Positions 19,341 to 29,033 of a stretch of DNA of 64,000 bases are shown here, piece after piece. The notes under the pieces were generated by a model that saw only the letters and a list, made by a program, of their open reading frames with translations, had not been told where the DNA came from and did no database searches. Each line of letters begins with the position of its first letter. Position 1 is the first letter of the stretch. The stretch is from Halorarum halophilum. GTDB lineage: Archaea; Halobacteriota; Halobacteria; Halobacteriales; Haloferacaceae. The stretch is taken from NCBI RefSeq assembly GCF_013401515.1, contig NZ_CP058529.1:620001-684000 (forward strand), in the 5' to 3' direction. A program made the translations under genes and the position numbers.

Positions 19341-20648
19341 ATGAGTGTGTCACGCAATTACGAACGGGAGTTCGTCAGGACGTTCTTCACCTCCCCCACG
19401 GCGGTGGAGGGCGAGGACGATTCGGCGAAGATGCTGCGACGAGCGGCGGAGCTCCGCGGGATGCAGGCTCCGGACGTCTGGATCCCCGACAACGAGGACG
19501 CGACGGCCCCGTCCATGCGCGACGAAGGGGCCGAGAACATCGTCGAGGTGGTCGCCGAGAACGGCGCCGACTTCCCCGGGGAGATCCACCCGCGCATCGT
19601 CTGGCACCGGGAGGACCCGACGACACGGTACCAGGGGTTCCAGTACATGCTGGAGATCGCGGACCCTGACAACGGGGCCGTCGAGCACATCGACGGGTTC
19701 GTCGTCCCGGAGGTCGGCGACATCGACGACTGGAAGAAGGCAGACGAGTTCCTCACCATCGTCGAGCGCGAGCACGGGCTGGAGGAGGGGAGCCTCTCGA
19801 TGTCGGTCATCGTCGAGAGCGGCGAGGCCGAACTGGCCATGGGCGACCTCCGCGAGGAGATGGGCAAGCCCTCGAACAACCTGCAGCGGATGTTCATGCT
19901 CGTCGACGGGGAGGTCGACTACACGAAGGACATGCGCGCGATGACGCCGACCGGTGAGCTCCCGCCCTGGCCGGAGCTGAGACACAACACCTCCAGGGGG
20001 GCCAGCGCGGCGGGGCTCATCGCGGTGGACGGCCCGTACGACGACATCCGCGACGTGGAGGGGTACAGGGAACGGATGAAGGAGAACCGGGCGAAGGGGA
20101 TGACCGGAATCTGGTCGCTGACCCCCGGCCAGGTCGAGGTGGCGAACAAGGCGCCGCTCCCGCCGAAGGAGGGGAGCTGGCTCCTCCGGTTCGACGGGAA
20201 GGAGGTCGAACTCCGGTCCGAGGACGGTCGCGAGGTGTACGACGGCGACGCCGTCGAGTTGGAGGAGGCGAGCGACGGCACGTACGAGCTCGAGGTCGGC
20301 AACGACGAGTTCGAGCTCGACGAGGACGGCCTCCACGAGAAGCTCGTGGACATGACCGCCTACGTCCCGAGCATGGACGACATCGTCGACTCCATGGAGG
20401 AGTTCGAGGCGGCCAAGGAGTCCGGCAAGGGCGCCATCGCCATGACCCAGTCGGCGACGGTCGTCATCGACGGAATCGAGGTCGAACTCAGCAAGGACCG
20501 GATGTGGGACGAGGCGACCTACCAGGCGGCCCAGACGCCGATCACGCTGTTCCAGGACGTCTACGAGCACCGGCCGGACCAGCACGAGGAGCTGGAGGAG
20601 CTGTACGGCTCGGACGTCGTCGAACGCGCGACGGACGTCGGCGCCTGA
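19341..20648 (+). CDS. aceB: malate synthase, haloarchaeal type
   Basis: The enzyme condenses acetyl-CoA with glyoxylate to give malate in the glyoxylate bypass. The 435-residue protein belongs to the short haloarchaeal class (about 430 residues), distinct from bacterial A and G types and related to the CitE fold. Visible pieces are WIPDNEDATAPSMRDEG, GEIHPRIVWHRED and GMTGIWSLTPGQ. A TATA-like GTTTATGAG at about 19302-19310 predicts a start within a few bases of the ATG. In Haloferax volcanii isocitrate lyase is adjacent; here it is not, so the partner must lie elsewhere. Confidence 0.92.
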   Translation: MSVSRNYEREFVRTFFTSPTAVEGEDDSAKMLRRAAELRGMQAPDVWIPDNEDATAPSMRDEGAENIVEVVAENGADFPGEIHPRIVWHREDPTTRYQGFQYMLEIADPDNGAVEHIDGFVVPEVGDIDDWKKADEFLTIVEREHGLEEGSLSMSVIVESGEAELAMGDLREEMGKPSNNLQRMFMLVDGEVDYTKDMRAMTPTGELPPWPELRHNTSRGASAAGLIAVDGPYDDIRDVEGYRERMKENRAKGMTGIWSLTPGQVEVANKAPLPPKEGSWLLRFDGKEVELRSEDGREVYDGDAVELEEASDGTYELEVGNDEFELDEDGLHEKLVDMTAYVPSMDDIVDSMEEFEAAKESGKGAIAMTQSATVVIDGIEVELSKDRMWDEATYQAAQTPITLFQDVYEHRPDQHEELEELYGSDVVERATDVGA

Positions 20649-20803
20649 ACGGAGCACGGCTCCCCTCGGATCGATTTTTCCGCGTCGAGTTACGGCGTGT
20701 AGCTCAAGGTCCCCATTGACTCCCCTGGCCGGAACGCCGGACCGACCGTGTTATACTGGACCAAACCGGGAGCTACTTTCGGAAGGGGCCGCATGGCACG
20801 GGC

Positions 20804-21517
20804 ATGCGACTCGCGCGTGCACGCACCGACGACGGCGTCCGCGAGGGGGAGTACCGGGACGGTCGACTCGTCGCCGACGACGCCGAGTACGAGGTCGACG
20901 AGGGGGACCTCCTCCCGCCCTGTGACCCCGACGCGCTGTTCTGCGTCGGCCGGAACTTCGCGGCGACGCTCGACCAGATGGACTACGAGCGACCCGAGGA
21001 ACCCGACTTCTTCATCAAGCCGCCCCACTCGCTGCTCGGGCACCGCGACCCGATCCCGTACCCCCGATGGACGGACGAACTCACGTACGCCGGGGAACTC
21101 GCCGCCGTCATCGACGAACCCTGCGCCGACGTCGAGCCGACTGAGGTGCCGGAGTACGTCCGGGGCTACACCGTCATGAACGATATGGACGCGCTCGACC
21201 AGCAGGGGCGGACGGCGCGCAAGGCGTTCACGGGGTCCGGTCCGCTCGGTCCGTGGCTCGAGACCGAGGTCGACCCGACGGCCATCGACATGTACACCGA
21301 CGTCGCAGGCGAGCGGCGACAGGAGGCGAACACGGAGCTCATGCTGTTCGACCCGTACGAGGTCGTCTCCTACCTCTCGGAACACTTCACCCTCCGTACC
21401 GGGGACGTGGTGGCGTTCGGCAGCCCCGCCAACCCCGGTCTGGTCGAGCCGGGCGACTCCGTCGAGATCACGTACGAGGGCATCGGCACGCTGGTCAACG
21501 AGGTCGCGGCGGAGTAG
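20804..21517 (+). CDS. fumarylacetoacetate hydrolase family protein
   Basis: This 237-residue FAH-fold protein contains FCVGRNFAATLDQM, FFIKPPHSLLGH, a metal-site Glu in YAGELAAVID and an Asp/Asn region VMNDMDALDQQ, and ends in GDVVAFGSPANPG and GDSVEITYEGIG. Members include hydratases, decarboxylases, acylpyruvases and oxaloacetate decarboxylases; the substrate is open. A TATA-like TTATACTGG at about 20750-20758 lies some 50 bases before the ATG. It starts 155 bases after malate synthase on the same strand. Confidence 0.85.
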   Translation: MRLARARTDDGVREGEYRDGRLVADDAEYEVDEGDLLPPCDPDALFCVGRNFAATLDQMDYERPEEPDFFIKPPHSLLGHRDPIPYPRWTDELTYAGELAAVIDEPCADVEPTEVPEYVRGYTVMNDMDALDQQGRTARKAFTGSGPLGPWLETEVDPTAIDMYTDVAGERRQEANTELMLFDPYEVVSYLSEHFTLRTGDVVAFGSPANPGLVEPGDSVEITYEGIGTLVNEVAAE

Positions 21518-21573
21518 CGGCGGTTCGTACCGACCCCGGCGCGACTAAGTGACCCCGCGTCGTGCCGTCGCGC

Positions 21574-22518
21574 ATGCGAATCCTGGTCACGCGACAGAAG
21601 ATCCACGGCCACCCCGCCACCGAGTACGCGTCGGAGATCCGCGACCGACTCCCCGACCACGAGGTGGTCCACGCGGCGACGCCGGAGGAGGAGTCGGAAC
21701 TCGTCGCCGACGCCGACGTCGTGACCGGCCCGGGGTCCGCGACGGAGTCGCTGCTCGACTCCGCCGGGTCGCTGCGGCTGTTCGCCGGCGTGTACGCCGG
21801 GACCGGCCACCTCGATCTGGACTCGTTCCGCGAGGCCGGCGTCGCGGTGACGAACGCCTCCGGCGTACACGGGCCGAACATCTCCGAGTACGTCGTCGGC
21901 GCGCTCGTCTCCATGGCGCGCGACTTCCGGCGCGCGACCCGCCAGCAGGACCGCCGCGAGTGGCGCGCGTACCCCACTCGAGAGCTGCACGGCTCCACCG
22001 TGACCATCGTCGGACTCGGCGCGATCGGACGGGCCATCGCCGAGCGCCTCGAGCCGTTCGGGGTGGAGCAACTGGGGGTCCGCTACTCCCCTGAGAAGGG
22101 CGGCCCGACCGACGAGGTGTTCGGGTTCGACGACCTCCACGACGCGCTCGCCCGGACGGACCACCTCGTGCTCGCCTGTCCGCTCACCGACGAGACCGAG
22201 GGGTTGATCGACGCGGAGGCGTTCCGGACGCTCCCGCCGGACGCGACGCTGGTGAACATCGCGCGGGGACCCGTCGTCGACACCGACGCCCTCCTCTCGG
22301 CGCTCCAGCGCAACTTCGTCGGGAGCGTCTTCCTCGACGTGACGGACCCTGAACCGCTCCCCGAGGACCACCCGCTGTGGGGGTTCGACGACATCCACAT
22401 CACCCCGCATAACGCCGGCCACACGCCGGAGTACTTCGCGCGCGTGGCGGACATCCTCGCCGGCAACGTCGAGCGCCTCGCCGCGGGCGAGGAGGACCTC
22501 GAGAACAGGGTCGTCTGA
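21574..22518 (+). CDS. D-2-hydroxyacid dehydrogenase
   Basis: This is a 314-residue NAD(P)-dependent dehydrogenase of the D-isomer-specific family. The nucleotide motif GLGAIG is at about 143-148. The catalytic Arg is in NIARGPVVDT, Glu in DPEPLPEDHPLW and His in ITPHNAGHTP. It probably reduces a 2-keto acid such as glyoxylate, pyruvate or hydroxypyruvate. The ATG at 21574 is preferred over the GTG at 21562; a TATA-like GACTAAG at 21543 lies about 30 bases upstream. It is 56 bases downstream of the FAH-family gene and may share its transcript. Confidence 0.9.
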   Translation: MRILVTRQKIHGHPATEYASEIRDRLPDHEVVHAATPEEESELVADADVVTGPGSATESLLDSAGSLRLFAGVYAGTGHLDLDSFREAGVAVTNASGVHGPNISEYVVGALVSMARDFRRATRQQDRREWRAYPTRELHGSTVTIVGLGAIGRAIAERLEPFGVEQLGVRYSPEKGGPTDEVFGFDDLHDALARTDHLVLACPLTDETEGLIDAEAFRTLPPDATLVNIARGPVVDTDALLSALQRNFVGSVFLDVTDPEPLPEDHPLWGFDDIHITPHNAGHTPEYFARVADILAGNVERLAAGEEDLENRVV

Positions 22519-22563
22519 GCCGTCGACGGCGTCCGTCCGGTTCGGGAGTCCCGTCGGCCCGGT

Positions 22564-23943
22564 TCAGTACACGTACTCGTCCGCTGTGAGCTGCACGTAC
22601 CGGCGGTCGCGGAGCTTCCACTTGTTCCACCTGTACGTGAGGAGGAGTTTCATGGCGCCGAAGCCCGCGGCGAACCGCTGTTCGAACATCCCGAAGCCCT
22701 TCTCGTCGGCGAGCATCTTCCGGCCCGTCCGGAATATCCCGTCCCAGTCGCCCGGCCCGAAGTCGCGGCACATCTCCGCCATCGCCACGTTCCTCAGGAC
22801 CTCCTCCCCGATGGCCTCGTGCCACCGCTCGTTGTACCCGGAGAGGTCGCCGGCGGCGGCGAGTTCCCCGGCGATCGCCCCGGTCCTGACGGCGACGTGG
22901 TCGCCGCCCTCGTGGAATGCCGAGGTGGCACCCATCGCGCCCCCAGCGACCGCGACGCCGGCTTCGACGGGCGATTCGATGGGTTTCGTCGAGGAGATCG
23001 GGTACGTCTCGGTCCCCCTCGCCTTCCCGGCGTCCTCGACGAGCGGGAAGTCCGTCTCGACGTCGTACTCGTCGCCGTACTCGCGTTCGAGGAGGCGGCG
23101 GACGTACTCCTTCCCCGTCGGGATGCGGTCGTCCTCGGGGCGCAACAGCGCGTACTGGTCCCGGTCCTCGACCTCGTCGAGGTCCATGCCGATCGGCATC
23201 GTCAACCCGACCCGGCAGATGCGCTCCGCGTTCGGGAAGACCCACGGGTAGGCGGTGTGACCGGGCATCACGCCCCACCAGAAGGTGATGCCGCCCGACA
23301 CCTCCTCGTACACCTCCCTCGGGAAGCGCCGGTACTCCTGGTAGGCGATGTGGTTGTTCCTCGTCGAGGCAAGGCGCTGGGACGCGGACTCGTCCGCCGG
23401 GAGGTAGTCATCGAGGACGCGATTCGTCACGGTGCGCTGGGGTCCGTCCGCGAGCACGAGGAACTCCGCGCCGACCTCCTCGCCCGACCCCAGGAGGAGG
23501 ACGTGGCGCGGGTCGCCGCCGGGATCGGTTTCGACGTCCTTCACTGACGCCTTCACGCGATAGTCGGCGCCGGCCTCCTCCGCCCGTTCCCGCATGAAGT
23601 CGTCGAAGCGGGCGCGGTGCATCGTGAAGCCGAAGTGGTCGTACGAGGACTCGATACCGGTCGCGCGGAGGGTGCAGCGCTCGGTGGGGCCCACGAACTC
23701 CGCCCGGTCGAGTTCCTGCTGGAAGACGCCGTCGGGGAACTCGTCCGGATGGATGTCCATGATGTCGACCCAGTAGTCGAGGATGCCGGCCGCGTCCGTG
23801 GAGTCGGGGCCGAGCCCCTCGCGGTCGGCGCGGGGGACGCCCTTCTCGAGCACGAGGGCGGACGCGCCGCGCGAGGCGGCCGCGTGTGCCGCCGAGGCGC
23901 CGGCCGGTCCCCCGCCGACGATTGCGACGTCGACTCGTTCCAT
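22564..23943 (-). CDS. geranylgeranyl reductase family FAD protein
   Basis: This is a 459-residue flavoprotein with the Rossmann motif VAIVGGGPAGASAAHAAA at the very start, a second FAD motif GVAVAGGAMGATSAFHEGG and a substrate domain in between. The type resembles digeranylgeranylglycerophospholipid reductases and related oxidoreductases that saturate isoprenoid chains of archaeal lipids or quinones. A TATA box TTTAATAG at about 23968-23975 puts transcription start at the ATG, so it is leaderless. It is convergent with the D-hydroxyacid dehydrogenase. The exact isoprenoid substrate is unknown. Confidence 0.85.
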   Translation of the reverse strand: MERVDVAIVGGGPAGASAAHAAASRGASALVLEKGVPRADREGLGPDSTDAAGILDYWVDIMDIHPDEFPDGVFQQELDRAEFVGPTERCTLRATGIESSYDHFGFTMHRARFDDFMRERAEEAGADYRVKASVKDVETDPGGDPRHVLLLGSGEEVGAEFLVLADGPQRTVTNRVLDDYLPADESASQRLASTRNNHIAYQEYRRFPREVYEEVSGGITFWWGVMPGHTAYPWVFPNAERICRVGLTMPIGMDLDEVEDRDQYALLRPEDDRIPTGKEYVRRLLEREYGDEYDVETDFPLVEDAGKARGTETYPISSTKPIESPVEAGVAVAGGAMGATSAFHEGGDHVAVRTGAIAGELAAAGDLSGYNERWHEAIGEEVLRNVAMAEMCRDFGPGDWDGIFRTGRKMLADEKGFGMFEQRFAAGFGAMKLLLTYRWNKWKLRDRRYVQLTADEYVY

Positions 23944-24124
23944 GGCCGATAAGGGGCCACGTTCGACTATTAAACCCCCCGAACCGTCCGTGCTTCCAGT
24001 CCAGTGACGTAATTCCGCGAACGAGCGACCCTGGCGGCGGAACAGACGCGAATACCGAACGACGCGAGCGCGGGGCGGCGTCGGGCAGGACAAGGCATAT
24101 CCACCGCGGTCGCCCAGTTGGTGT

Positions 24125-25081
24125 ATGGACCTCACGCGGAGCATCCGGGCGATCGCCGACGCCGCGGACGCTCCCGGCGGCATCATCGACTGGGAGGCGG
24201 TCGCGGAGGCCGCCAAGGGAGGGGTGGAACCGGGGGACCTTCGGATGGAGCCGGCCGAGCGGAAAGCGATCGCCGCTGACGTTCGCGCCGCCCGCGACGG
24301 CCTCCGGGAGGCGAGCGGCGTGCAGTTCGACCTCCCCGACACCGTCGAGGTGCAGAGCCGCCACCACTGGATCGACGCGAACGTCAGCACGTTCGAGCGG
24401 GTGCTCCGACCGCTCGAGGAGCAGGGCGGCGGGGTGTTCCCGGGCATCGCCCGATCGGTGAACTCCGGGACGATGGCCGTGACGCTCGCCTTCCTGGCTC
24501 GCAACGTCCTCGGGCAGTACGATCCGCTGCTGCTGGCCGACGGCGACGACCACGGCCTCTACTTCGTCCGGCCGAACATCCAGCGCGTCGCCGTCGAACT
24601 CGACGTGGGTTACCCGCGGTTCCGGCGCTGGATCGCCTTCCACGAGGTCGCTCACGCTGCTGAGTTCTCCGCGGCGCCGTGGCTCTCGTCGTACCTCGAG
24701 GCGCGGATGGAGGAGGGCGTGGATGCGCTCTCCGAGGGAACTCTCGACCGCGAGGCGTTCGGCGAACTCAACACCGCGATGACCGCAGTCGAGGGGTACG
24801 CGGAGCTACTGATGGACAGGGCGTTCGACGAGGAGTACGCCGACCTCCGGCGGAAGCTGGACGAACGACGCGGCGGCGGCGACCCGCTCACGCGACTGCT
24901 CAAGCGGATCCTGGGGTTCGAGATGAAGCGCGAGCAGTACGAGCGCGGCGCGGCGTTCTTCGAGGCCGTCGCGGACGAACGCGACCTCGCGACGGCGAGC
25001 CTCGTCTGGGAGGACCGGGACAACCTCCCCACCGACGCGGAACTCGACGAACCGGGACTCTGGCTCTCGCGCGTGGCGTAA
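24125..25081 (+). CDS. DUF2342 zinc-dependent metalloprotease-like protein
   Basis: This is a 318-residue protein of the family annotated as zinc-dependent metalloprotease or coenzyme-F420 biosynthesis-associated. The zinc motif HEVAHAAEF is at about 175-183, with VEGYAELLMD (about 223-232) a candidate for the third ligand region. The sequence is otherwise helical with no signal peptide, so it should be cytosolic. No proteolytic activity is proven for the family to my knowledge. It is divergent from the flavoprotein gene. Confidence 0.82.
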   Translation: MDLTRSIRAIADAADAPGGIIDWEAVAEAAKGGVEPGDLRMEPAERKAIAADVRAARDGLREASGVQFDLPDTVEVQSRHHWIDANVSTFERVLRPLEEQGGGVFPGIARSVNSGTMAVTLAFLARNVLGQYDPLLLADGDDHGLYFVRPNIQRVAVELDVGYPRFRRWIAFHEVAHAAEFSAAPWLSSYLEARMEEGVDALSEGTLDREAFGELNTAMTAVEGYAELLMDRAFDEEYADLRRKLDERRGGGDPLTRLLKRILGFEMKREQYERGAAFFEAVADERDLATASLVWEDRDNLPTDAELDEPGLWLSRVA

Positions 25082-25178
25082 CGCGTTTCGTCTCCCGGGC
25101 GTCTCTTCTCGAAGTTCTCGTTCCTCGGCCCGCAGCGTTCAGTCCCACGCGGTGCCGACGAATTCGTCCTCGTTCATC

Positions 25179-25418
25179 CTACCGTCGCGGGCGACGCTGA
25201 GTCGGGGACTGTACCCCGCGGAGGAGGCGGACGACGAACCATAGGAGCGCCGCCCCGACCGCCAGTGCCGCGCCGACGACGATCGCTCCCTCCCGCAGGG
25301 TCGCGCCCGCCTGGTAGGAGACGAGCCCGGCGGAGAGGCCGACGAGGAGCACGAACCCGGCCTTCAGCCGCCTGCTCGCCACGCGACGGTCCTCCTCCGT
25401 CAGGGAGGGGCCGACCAT
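25179..25418 (-). CDS. small two-helix membrane protein
   Basis: This 79-residue protein has a charged N-terminus (TEEDRRVASRRLKAG), two membrane helices (about 20-40 and 45-66) and a basic tail. Its ATG shares one base with the stop of the upstream SnoaL-like gene (TGATG), so translation is coupled. No family with known function was recognised. Confidence 0.68.
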   Translation of the reverse strand: MVGPSLTEEDRRVASRRLKAGFVLLVGLSAGLVSYQAGATLREGAIVVGAALAVGAALLWFVVRLLRGVQSPTQRRPRR

Positions 25419-25798
25419 CAGGCGTCGACCTCCACCGAGACGTGCATCCCGAGGAACTTCCAGCCGGGGTCGTCGTCGACGCGCGTGAGCGTCCCGCTCC
25501 ACCGGGTCTCGTGGTCGTGCTCGCTGAACGACTCCGTGTCGAACCACGCCATGTGCACGTCGTCGGAGAAGGCGGCGTGGTCGCCGCGGTCGACGACGCG
25601 CAGCCCCCGACTGTCGACGACCCAGTCCTCGGTCGTGCGCGTCTGTTCGCGCAGCCCCCGCCCCACGTCGGCGTAGCCGGTCAGGCGCTCCCCGATACCG
25701 AACTTCACCACGTCGGGCGACTCGACGAAGAACGGCGCGAGCGGGTCACCGTCGCGGAGGGCGTCGTAGTACGCTCGGACGGTCTCCTCGGGTGTCAT
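25418..25798 (-). CDS. SnoaL-like (NTF2-fold) protein
   Basis: This is a 126-residue cone-shaped NTF2-like protein resembling the calcium/calmodulin-dependent kinase association or ketosteroid-isomerase group. It begins TPEETVRAYYDALRDGD, a typical first helix, and ends KFLGMHVSVEVDA, the typical last strand. No catalytic residues are clear, so it may be a ligand-binding protein or enzyme of unknown substrate. It leads a two-gene unit with the overlapping small membrane protein and is divergent from the zinc-ribbon gene. Confidence 0.78.
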   Translation of the reverse strand: MTPEETVRAYYDALRDGDPLAPFFVESPDVVKFGIGERLTGYADVGRGLREQTRTTEDWVVDSRGLRVVDRGDHAAFSDDVHMAWFDTESFSEHDHETRWSGTLTRVDDDPGWKFLGMHVSVEVDA

Positions 25799-25888
25799 CG
25801 TCAGTAGGCTGGGGCGCGGGGGGCTTGAAAACCGCGTTCGTCCGCCGCCCGACAGGCGGAAGTCCCGCAGCGCCGTAGTTCGGCCGAG

Positions 25889-26251
25889 ATGGGCTTCCCG
25901 GTCACCTACTACTGTCCCCACTGCGGCGCACTCGCCGAACTGGAACGCGACGCCTACCTGGCGGACAAGGCGGTCACGCCGTACCCGTTCGAGGGGTGGG
26001 AGTACGCCGCTCCGGACGAGGCGTTCGAGGACGCCGACGGCGTGCGGTTCGTCTGCGGGGAGGACGGCACGCTCGTTCCCGGCGAGGACGGGTGCGGGGA
26101 GCCGTTCTACCTCTCGTTCGTCCGGTTCGCGAACGGTGAGGAACTCGACCCACGTGTGCCGAGCGAGTACGTCGAACTCGCGGAGGGCAACGACCCACGC
26201 GGCCCGAGTCAGCCCGACAGCCCTGACGGGCCGACCGGCGGGTTCTACTGA
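25889..26251 (+). CDS. small zinc-ribbon protein
   Basis: This is a 120-residue haloarchaeal protein. It starts MGFPVTYYCPHCGALAELER, half of a zinc ribbon, and supplies two more cysteines at RFVCGEDG and DGCGEPF, so one metal site is likely. The C-terminal 25 residues are Pro/Gly/Asp-rich and probably disordered. Its function is not known; nucleic-acid or protein binding would be typical. It is convergent with rtcB. Confidence 0.75.
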   Translation: MGFPVTYYCPHCGALAELERDAYLADKAVTPYPFEGWEYAAPDEAFEDADGVRFVCGEDGTLVPGEDGCGEPFYLSFVRFANGEELDPRVPSEYVELAEGNDPRGPSQPDSPDGPTGGFY

Positions 26252-26406
26252 ACCGAGGGTTCAAATCCGAAGCCGGGACCAGATGCACCGTGACGTGAGG
26301 AACGCCGGGGTTCGCTCGAGGTCGTCTCCTCGCGCCGATTCCCGCGTCGGCGCGAGGTTCGCGGCACCACGCCCCCCGGTCGCAGTTCCGTGCCGCCTGT
26401 CAGCCC

Positions 26407-27870
26407 TCAGCCCTTGATGTTGCAGACCGGGTACGTCCGGACCACCTTGTCGCCGATACCGAGTTCGTCGCTCACACGGACCACCTCGTCGACGTCCTTG
26501 TAGACGCCCGGCGCCTCTTCGGCGACGGTCGCGCCCGACTGCGCCTTCACGTATATGGCGTTCTGGTCCCGCAGTTCGTCCCGGACGGTCTCCCCCCAGA
26601 ACTCCTGTTTCGCCTGCGTTCGGGACATGGTCCGGCCGGCGCCGTGGGCCGTCGAGCCGAAGGTCTCCGAGAGCGATCGCTCCCCGCCGACGAGGACGTA
26701 GCTCCCCGAGCCCATGCTCCCGGGGATGATGACCGGCTGCCCGACGTCTCGGTACGCCCGCGGAACTTCCGGGCGGCCGGCGGGGAACGCCCGCGTCGCC
26801 CCCTTCCGGTGGACGAACAGCTCCCGGTCCTCGCCGTTCACGTCGTGGACTTCCCTCTTCGCGATGTTGTGGGCGACGTCGTAGAGGAGCTCCATGCCGA
26901 GGTCCTCCCAGTCCTCGCCGAACACCCGCTCGAACACCCGGCGCGTTCGGTGGGTGATGAGCTGCCGGTTCACCCAGGCGAAGTTGATCGCCGCGCACAT
27001 CGCCCCGTAGTACTCCTCGGCGAGGCGGGACCCGGCGGGGGCGGCGGCCAGCTCCTTGTCCGGGAGCCGGTCGAGGAGGTCGCCGTGTTCGCGCTCGATC
27101 CGCCGGAGGTAGTCCGAGCAGACCTGGTGGCCGAGGCCGCGGGAACCGCAGTGGATGAGGACCACGATCTGCTCCTCGACGAGGCCGAACGCCTCCGCCA
27201 CCTCGTCGTCGAAGACGTCGGTCACGCGTTGCACTTCCAGGAAGTGGTTGCCGGAGCCGAGGCTCCCGAGCTGGTTCTTCCCGCGGTCCTTCGCCTTCTG
27301 AGAGACGAACTCCGGACGCGAGTCCGTTCGCTGCCCCTCGTCCTCGCAGTGAGCGAGGTCGTCCCGCGTCGCGTAGTCGTGTTCGAGCGCCCAGTCCATG
27401 CCGCGGTCGAGCACCGACTCGACGGTGCCGACATCGCCCTCGACGACGCCGCCGCCCCCCAGCCCGGACGGGACGTTCGCGAACAGGGAGTCGACGAGTT
27501 CCTCCTCTCGACCCTCCAGGTCGTCGTAGGTGAGGTCGGTCCGCACCATCCGGACACCGCAGTTGATGTCGTAGCCCACGGCGCCGGGCGAGATGCAGCC
27601 GTCGGTCGCGTCGGTGGCGCCGACGCCGCCGACCGGGAAGCCGTAGCCCTGGTGCCCGTCCGGCATGCAGACTGCGTACTTGGCGATTCCGGGCAGATGC
27701 GTCGCGTTCTTCAGCTGCTGGAGCGTCCTGTCGTCGGCGATCTGTTCGAGGAGGGGCTCGCTCGCCAGCACCCGCGCGGGGGCGTTCATCCCTCCCTCCT
27801 GCGGGATCTCCCAGACGTGCTCCCGGAGCTTCTCCAGCCGGATTCCGTCGTACTCGCGTGTCTCGTTCAT
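26407..27870 (-). CDS. rtcB: RNA-splicing ligase RtcB
   Basis: RtcB joins 2',3'-cyclic phosphate and 5'-hydroxyl RNA ends, sealing tRNA exons after intron removal, with GTP and Mn. The 487-residue protein is full length and lacks the intein seen in some archaea. Metal and guanylate sites are visible: CMPDGHQGYGFPVGG, GYDINCGVRM, GSLGSGNHFLEVQ, LIHCGSRGLGH and the late SMGSGSYVL with HGAGR, whose His should be the guanylated residue. I chose the ATG at 27870 as the family start. Its helper archease is encoded 2.5 kb away on the same strand. Confidence 0.95.
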   Translation of the reverse strand: MNETREYDGIRLEKLREHVWEIPQEGGMNAPARVLASEPLLEQIADDRTLQQLKNATHLPGIAKYAVCMPDGHQGYGFPVGGVGATDATDGCISPGAVGYDINCGVRMVRTDLTYDDLEGREEELVDSLFANVPSGLGGGGVVEGDVGTVESVLDRGMDWALEHDYATRDDLAHCEDEGQRTDSRPEFVSQKAKDRGKNQLGSLGSGNHFLEVQRVTDVFDDEVAEAFGLVEEQIVVLIHCGSRGLGHQVCSDYLRRIEREHGDLLDRLPDKELAAAPAGSRLAEEYYGAMCAAINFAWVNRQLITHRTRRVFERVFGEDWEDLGMELLYDVAHNIAKREVHDVNGEDRELFVHRKGATRAFPAGRPEVPRAYRDVGQPVIIPGSMGSGSYVLVGGERSLSETFGSTAHGAGRTMSRTQAKQEFWGETVRDELRDQNAIYVKAQSGATVAEEAPGVYKDVDEVVRVSDELGIGDKVVRTYPVCNIKG

Positions 27871-28277
27871 TACTGGAAGAGTCACGTCGGGGGCGGAAGA
27901 GCGTTTCTCAACCTGAATCCCAGCTCCCCCCACCGCTTCTCGGTGGAGCACACACGAGGGATGCTGCACCGGCTCGTTAGCCTGGTGATGGAGATCTACG
28001 CACTCGATTCACAACCTCTGCCGCATCCAGGCATCGAGAGAGGAGGTGATGGGAGAGAACCACTACGCGCCCCTCCTTGTTCGGTCGTACGGCGAACGAC
28101 GAGAGCGGAGCGGAAAACGGGTGGGCGGGACAGGGGCAGCGACCTGCTGAGTACCGACCCCAGCGGAACTGAATTCGGTCTCCCGGCGTACACCAGGCGC
28201 TCGCCTCGGGTCCTGCCGGATCTGAAACGCGAAGAGGCGTGGAACTGGGCACCACGCGGTGGTAGATCCTCCGAGAG
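27871..28277. other. intergenic stretch between rtcB and the PAC2 gene
   Basis: About 400 bases without a supportable gene. Short open frames exist on both strands but have no family likeness and no promoter-start arrangement. A GGTGATGG near 28045 resembles a C box, but the next CTGA is roughly 100 bases away, too far for a normal C/D RNA. The rtcB promoter must lie at the left end, though I see no strong TATA box there. Confidence 0.5.
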
Positions 28278-29033
28278 CTACTGGTACATGGAGGACGTCC
28301 CAGTGCGGCGTTCCTGGCTGTTCTGTAGTTGCTCGAAGTGCCGCGAGACCTGCTCCATCTGACGCCGGATCTCGTCGGTTTGCTCCTCTAACTCCCCCGT
28401 ATCGATCTCGAAGTCGACGAGCGGTTCCAGCGCCTTCTCGATGACCGCCTGTGCAGCCTTCGGGTCCGGGAAGAACGGGTGCGCCTTCACGACGAGCGCC
28501 ATCGTGGGTACGTTCGCGTGATAACACTCGTCCAAGATCGCACCGCTCGCCCCGGTGAGATACCCCACACTGGGCTCCAACTGGACCCCTGCCTCCCGGA
28601 GCTCGTTCTCCGTCTCCTCGCACGTGACGACCCCGGTGACCTCGCCGATCTGCTCCTCGCTCGGTGCCGGAACGCCGGCCATGATGATCGCCCGTTCGAA
28701 CTCCGCGGCGAGGTCGTTGACCACGCAGGTCGCCAGATCAGCGCTGGCGGACATCGGCAACGCGATATCACAGTGCGGTATCACGACGGGTGGATCGGCG
28801 CCGGCAAACACCCTCACCAGATCACGAACCTTCCCCTCCCCGAACGTCGACACGTTCGGAAACGACTCCGAAACGATGTTTCCCTCGTGGCCGAGCCCTA
28901 GCTGTTTGGTGATCTGATTGACCACGATACTCCCGACGACTCCGTTTTCCGGCATACCGACGATCAGCGTCGGGGATTCCGCGGTGGTCTCTCCACGGCG
29001 TTCGAACCGAGCGAAGGTGTCTGTTCTCGGCAT
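28278..29033 (-). CDS. PAC2-family proteasome assembly chaperone-like protein
   Basis: This is a 251-residue protein of the PAC2/PbaB superfamily. It contains LIVGMPENGVVGSI, PHCDIALPMSA and VGYLTGASGAILDECY, typical of archaeal PAC2 proteins, and ends in a charged coiled coil (about 212-245). Archaeal relatives bind proteasome subunits, though many are uncharacterised. It lacks a signal peptide. The left flank is the 400-base gap beside rtcB; the upstream neighbour is the DoxX gene on the same strand, 95 bases away. Confidence 0.85.
   Translation of the reverse strand: MPRTDTFARFERRGETTAESPTLIVGMPENGVVGSIVVNQITKQLGLGHEGNIVSESFPNVSTFGEGKVRDLVRVFAGADPPVVIPHCDIALPMSASADLATCVVNDLAAEFERAIIMAGVPAPSEEQIGEVTGVVTCEETENELREAGVQLEPSVGYLTGASGAILDECYHANVPTMALVVKAHPFFPDPKAAQAVIEKALEPLVDFEIDTGELEEQTDEIRRQMEQVSRHFEQLQNSQERRTGTSSMYQ

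Noticed and set aside
26250-26283. GGTTCAAATCC near 26259 looking like a tRNA T-loop
   Set aside because: The flanking bases do not form a T-stem, and no acceptor or anticodon arms are present.
28040-28160. Possible C/D box RNA (GGTGATGG ... CTGA)
   Set aside because: Boxes are about 100 bases apart and the C box is imperfect; no terminal stem.
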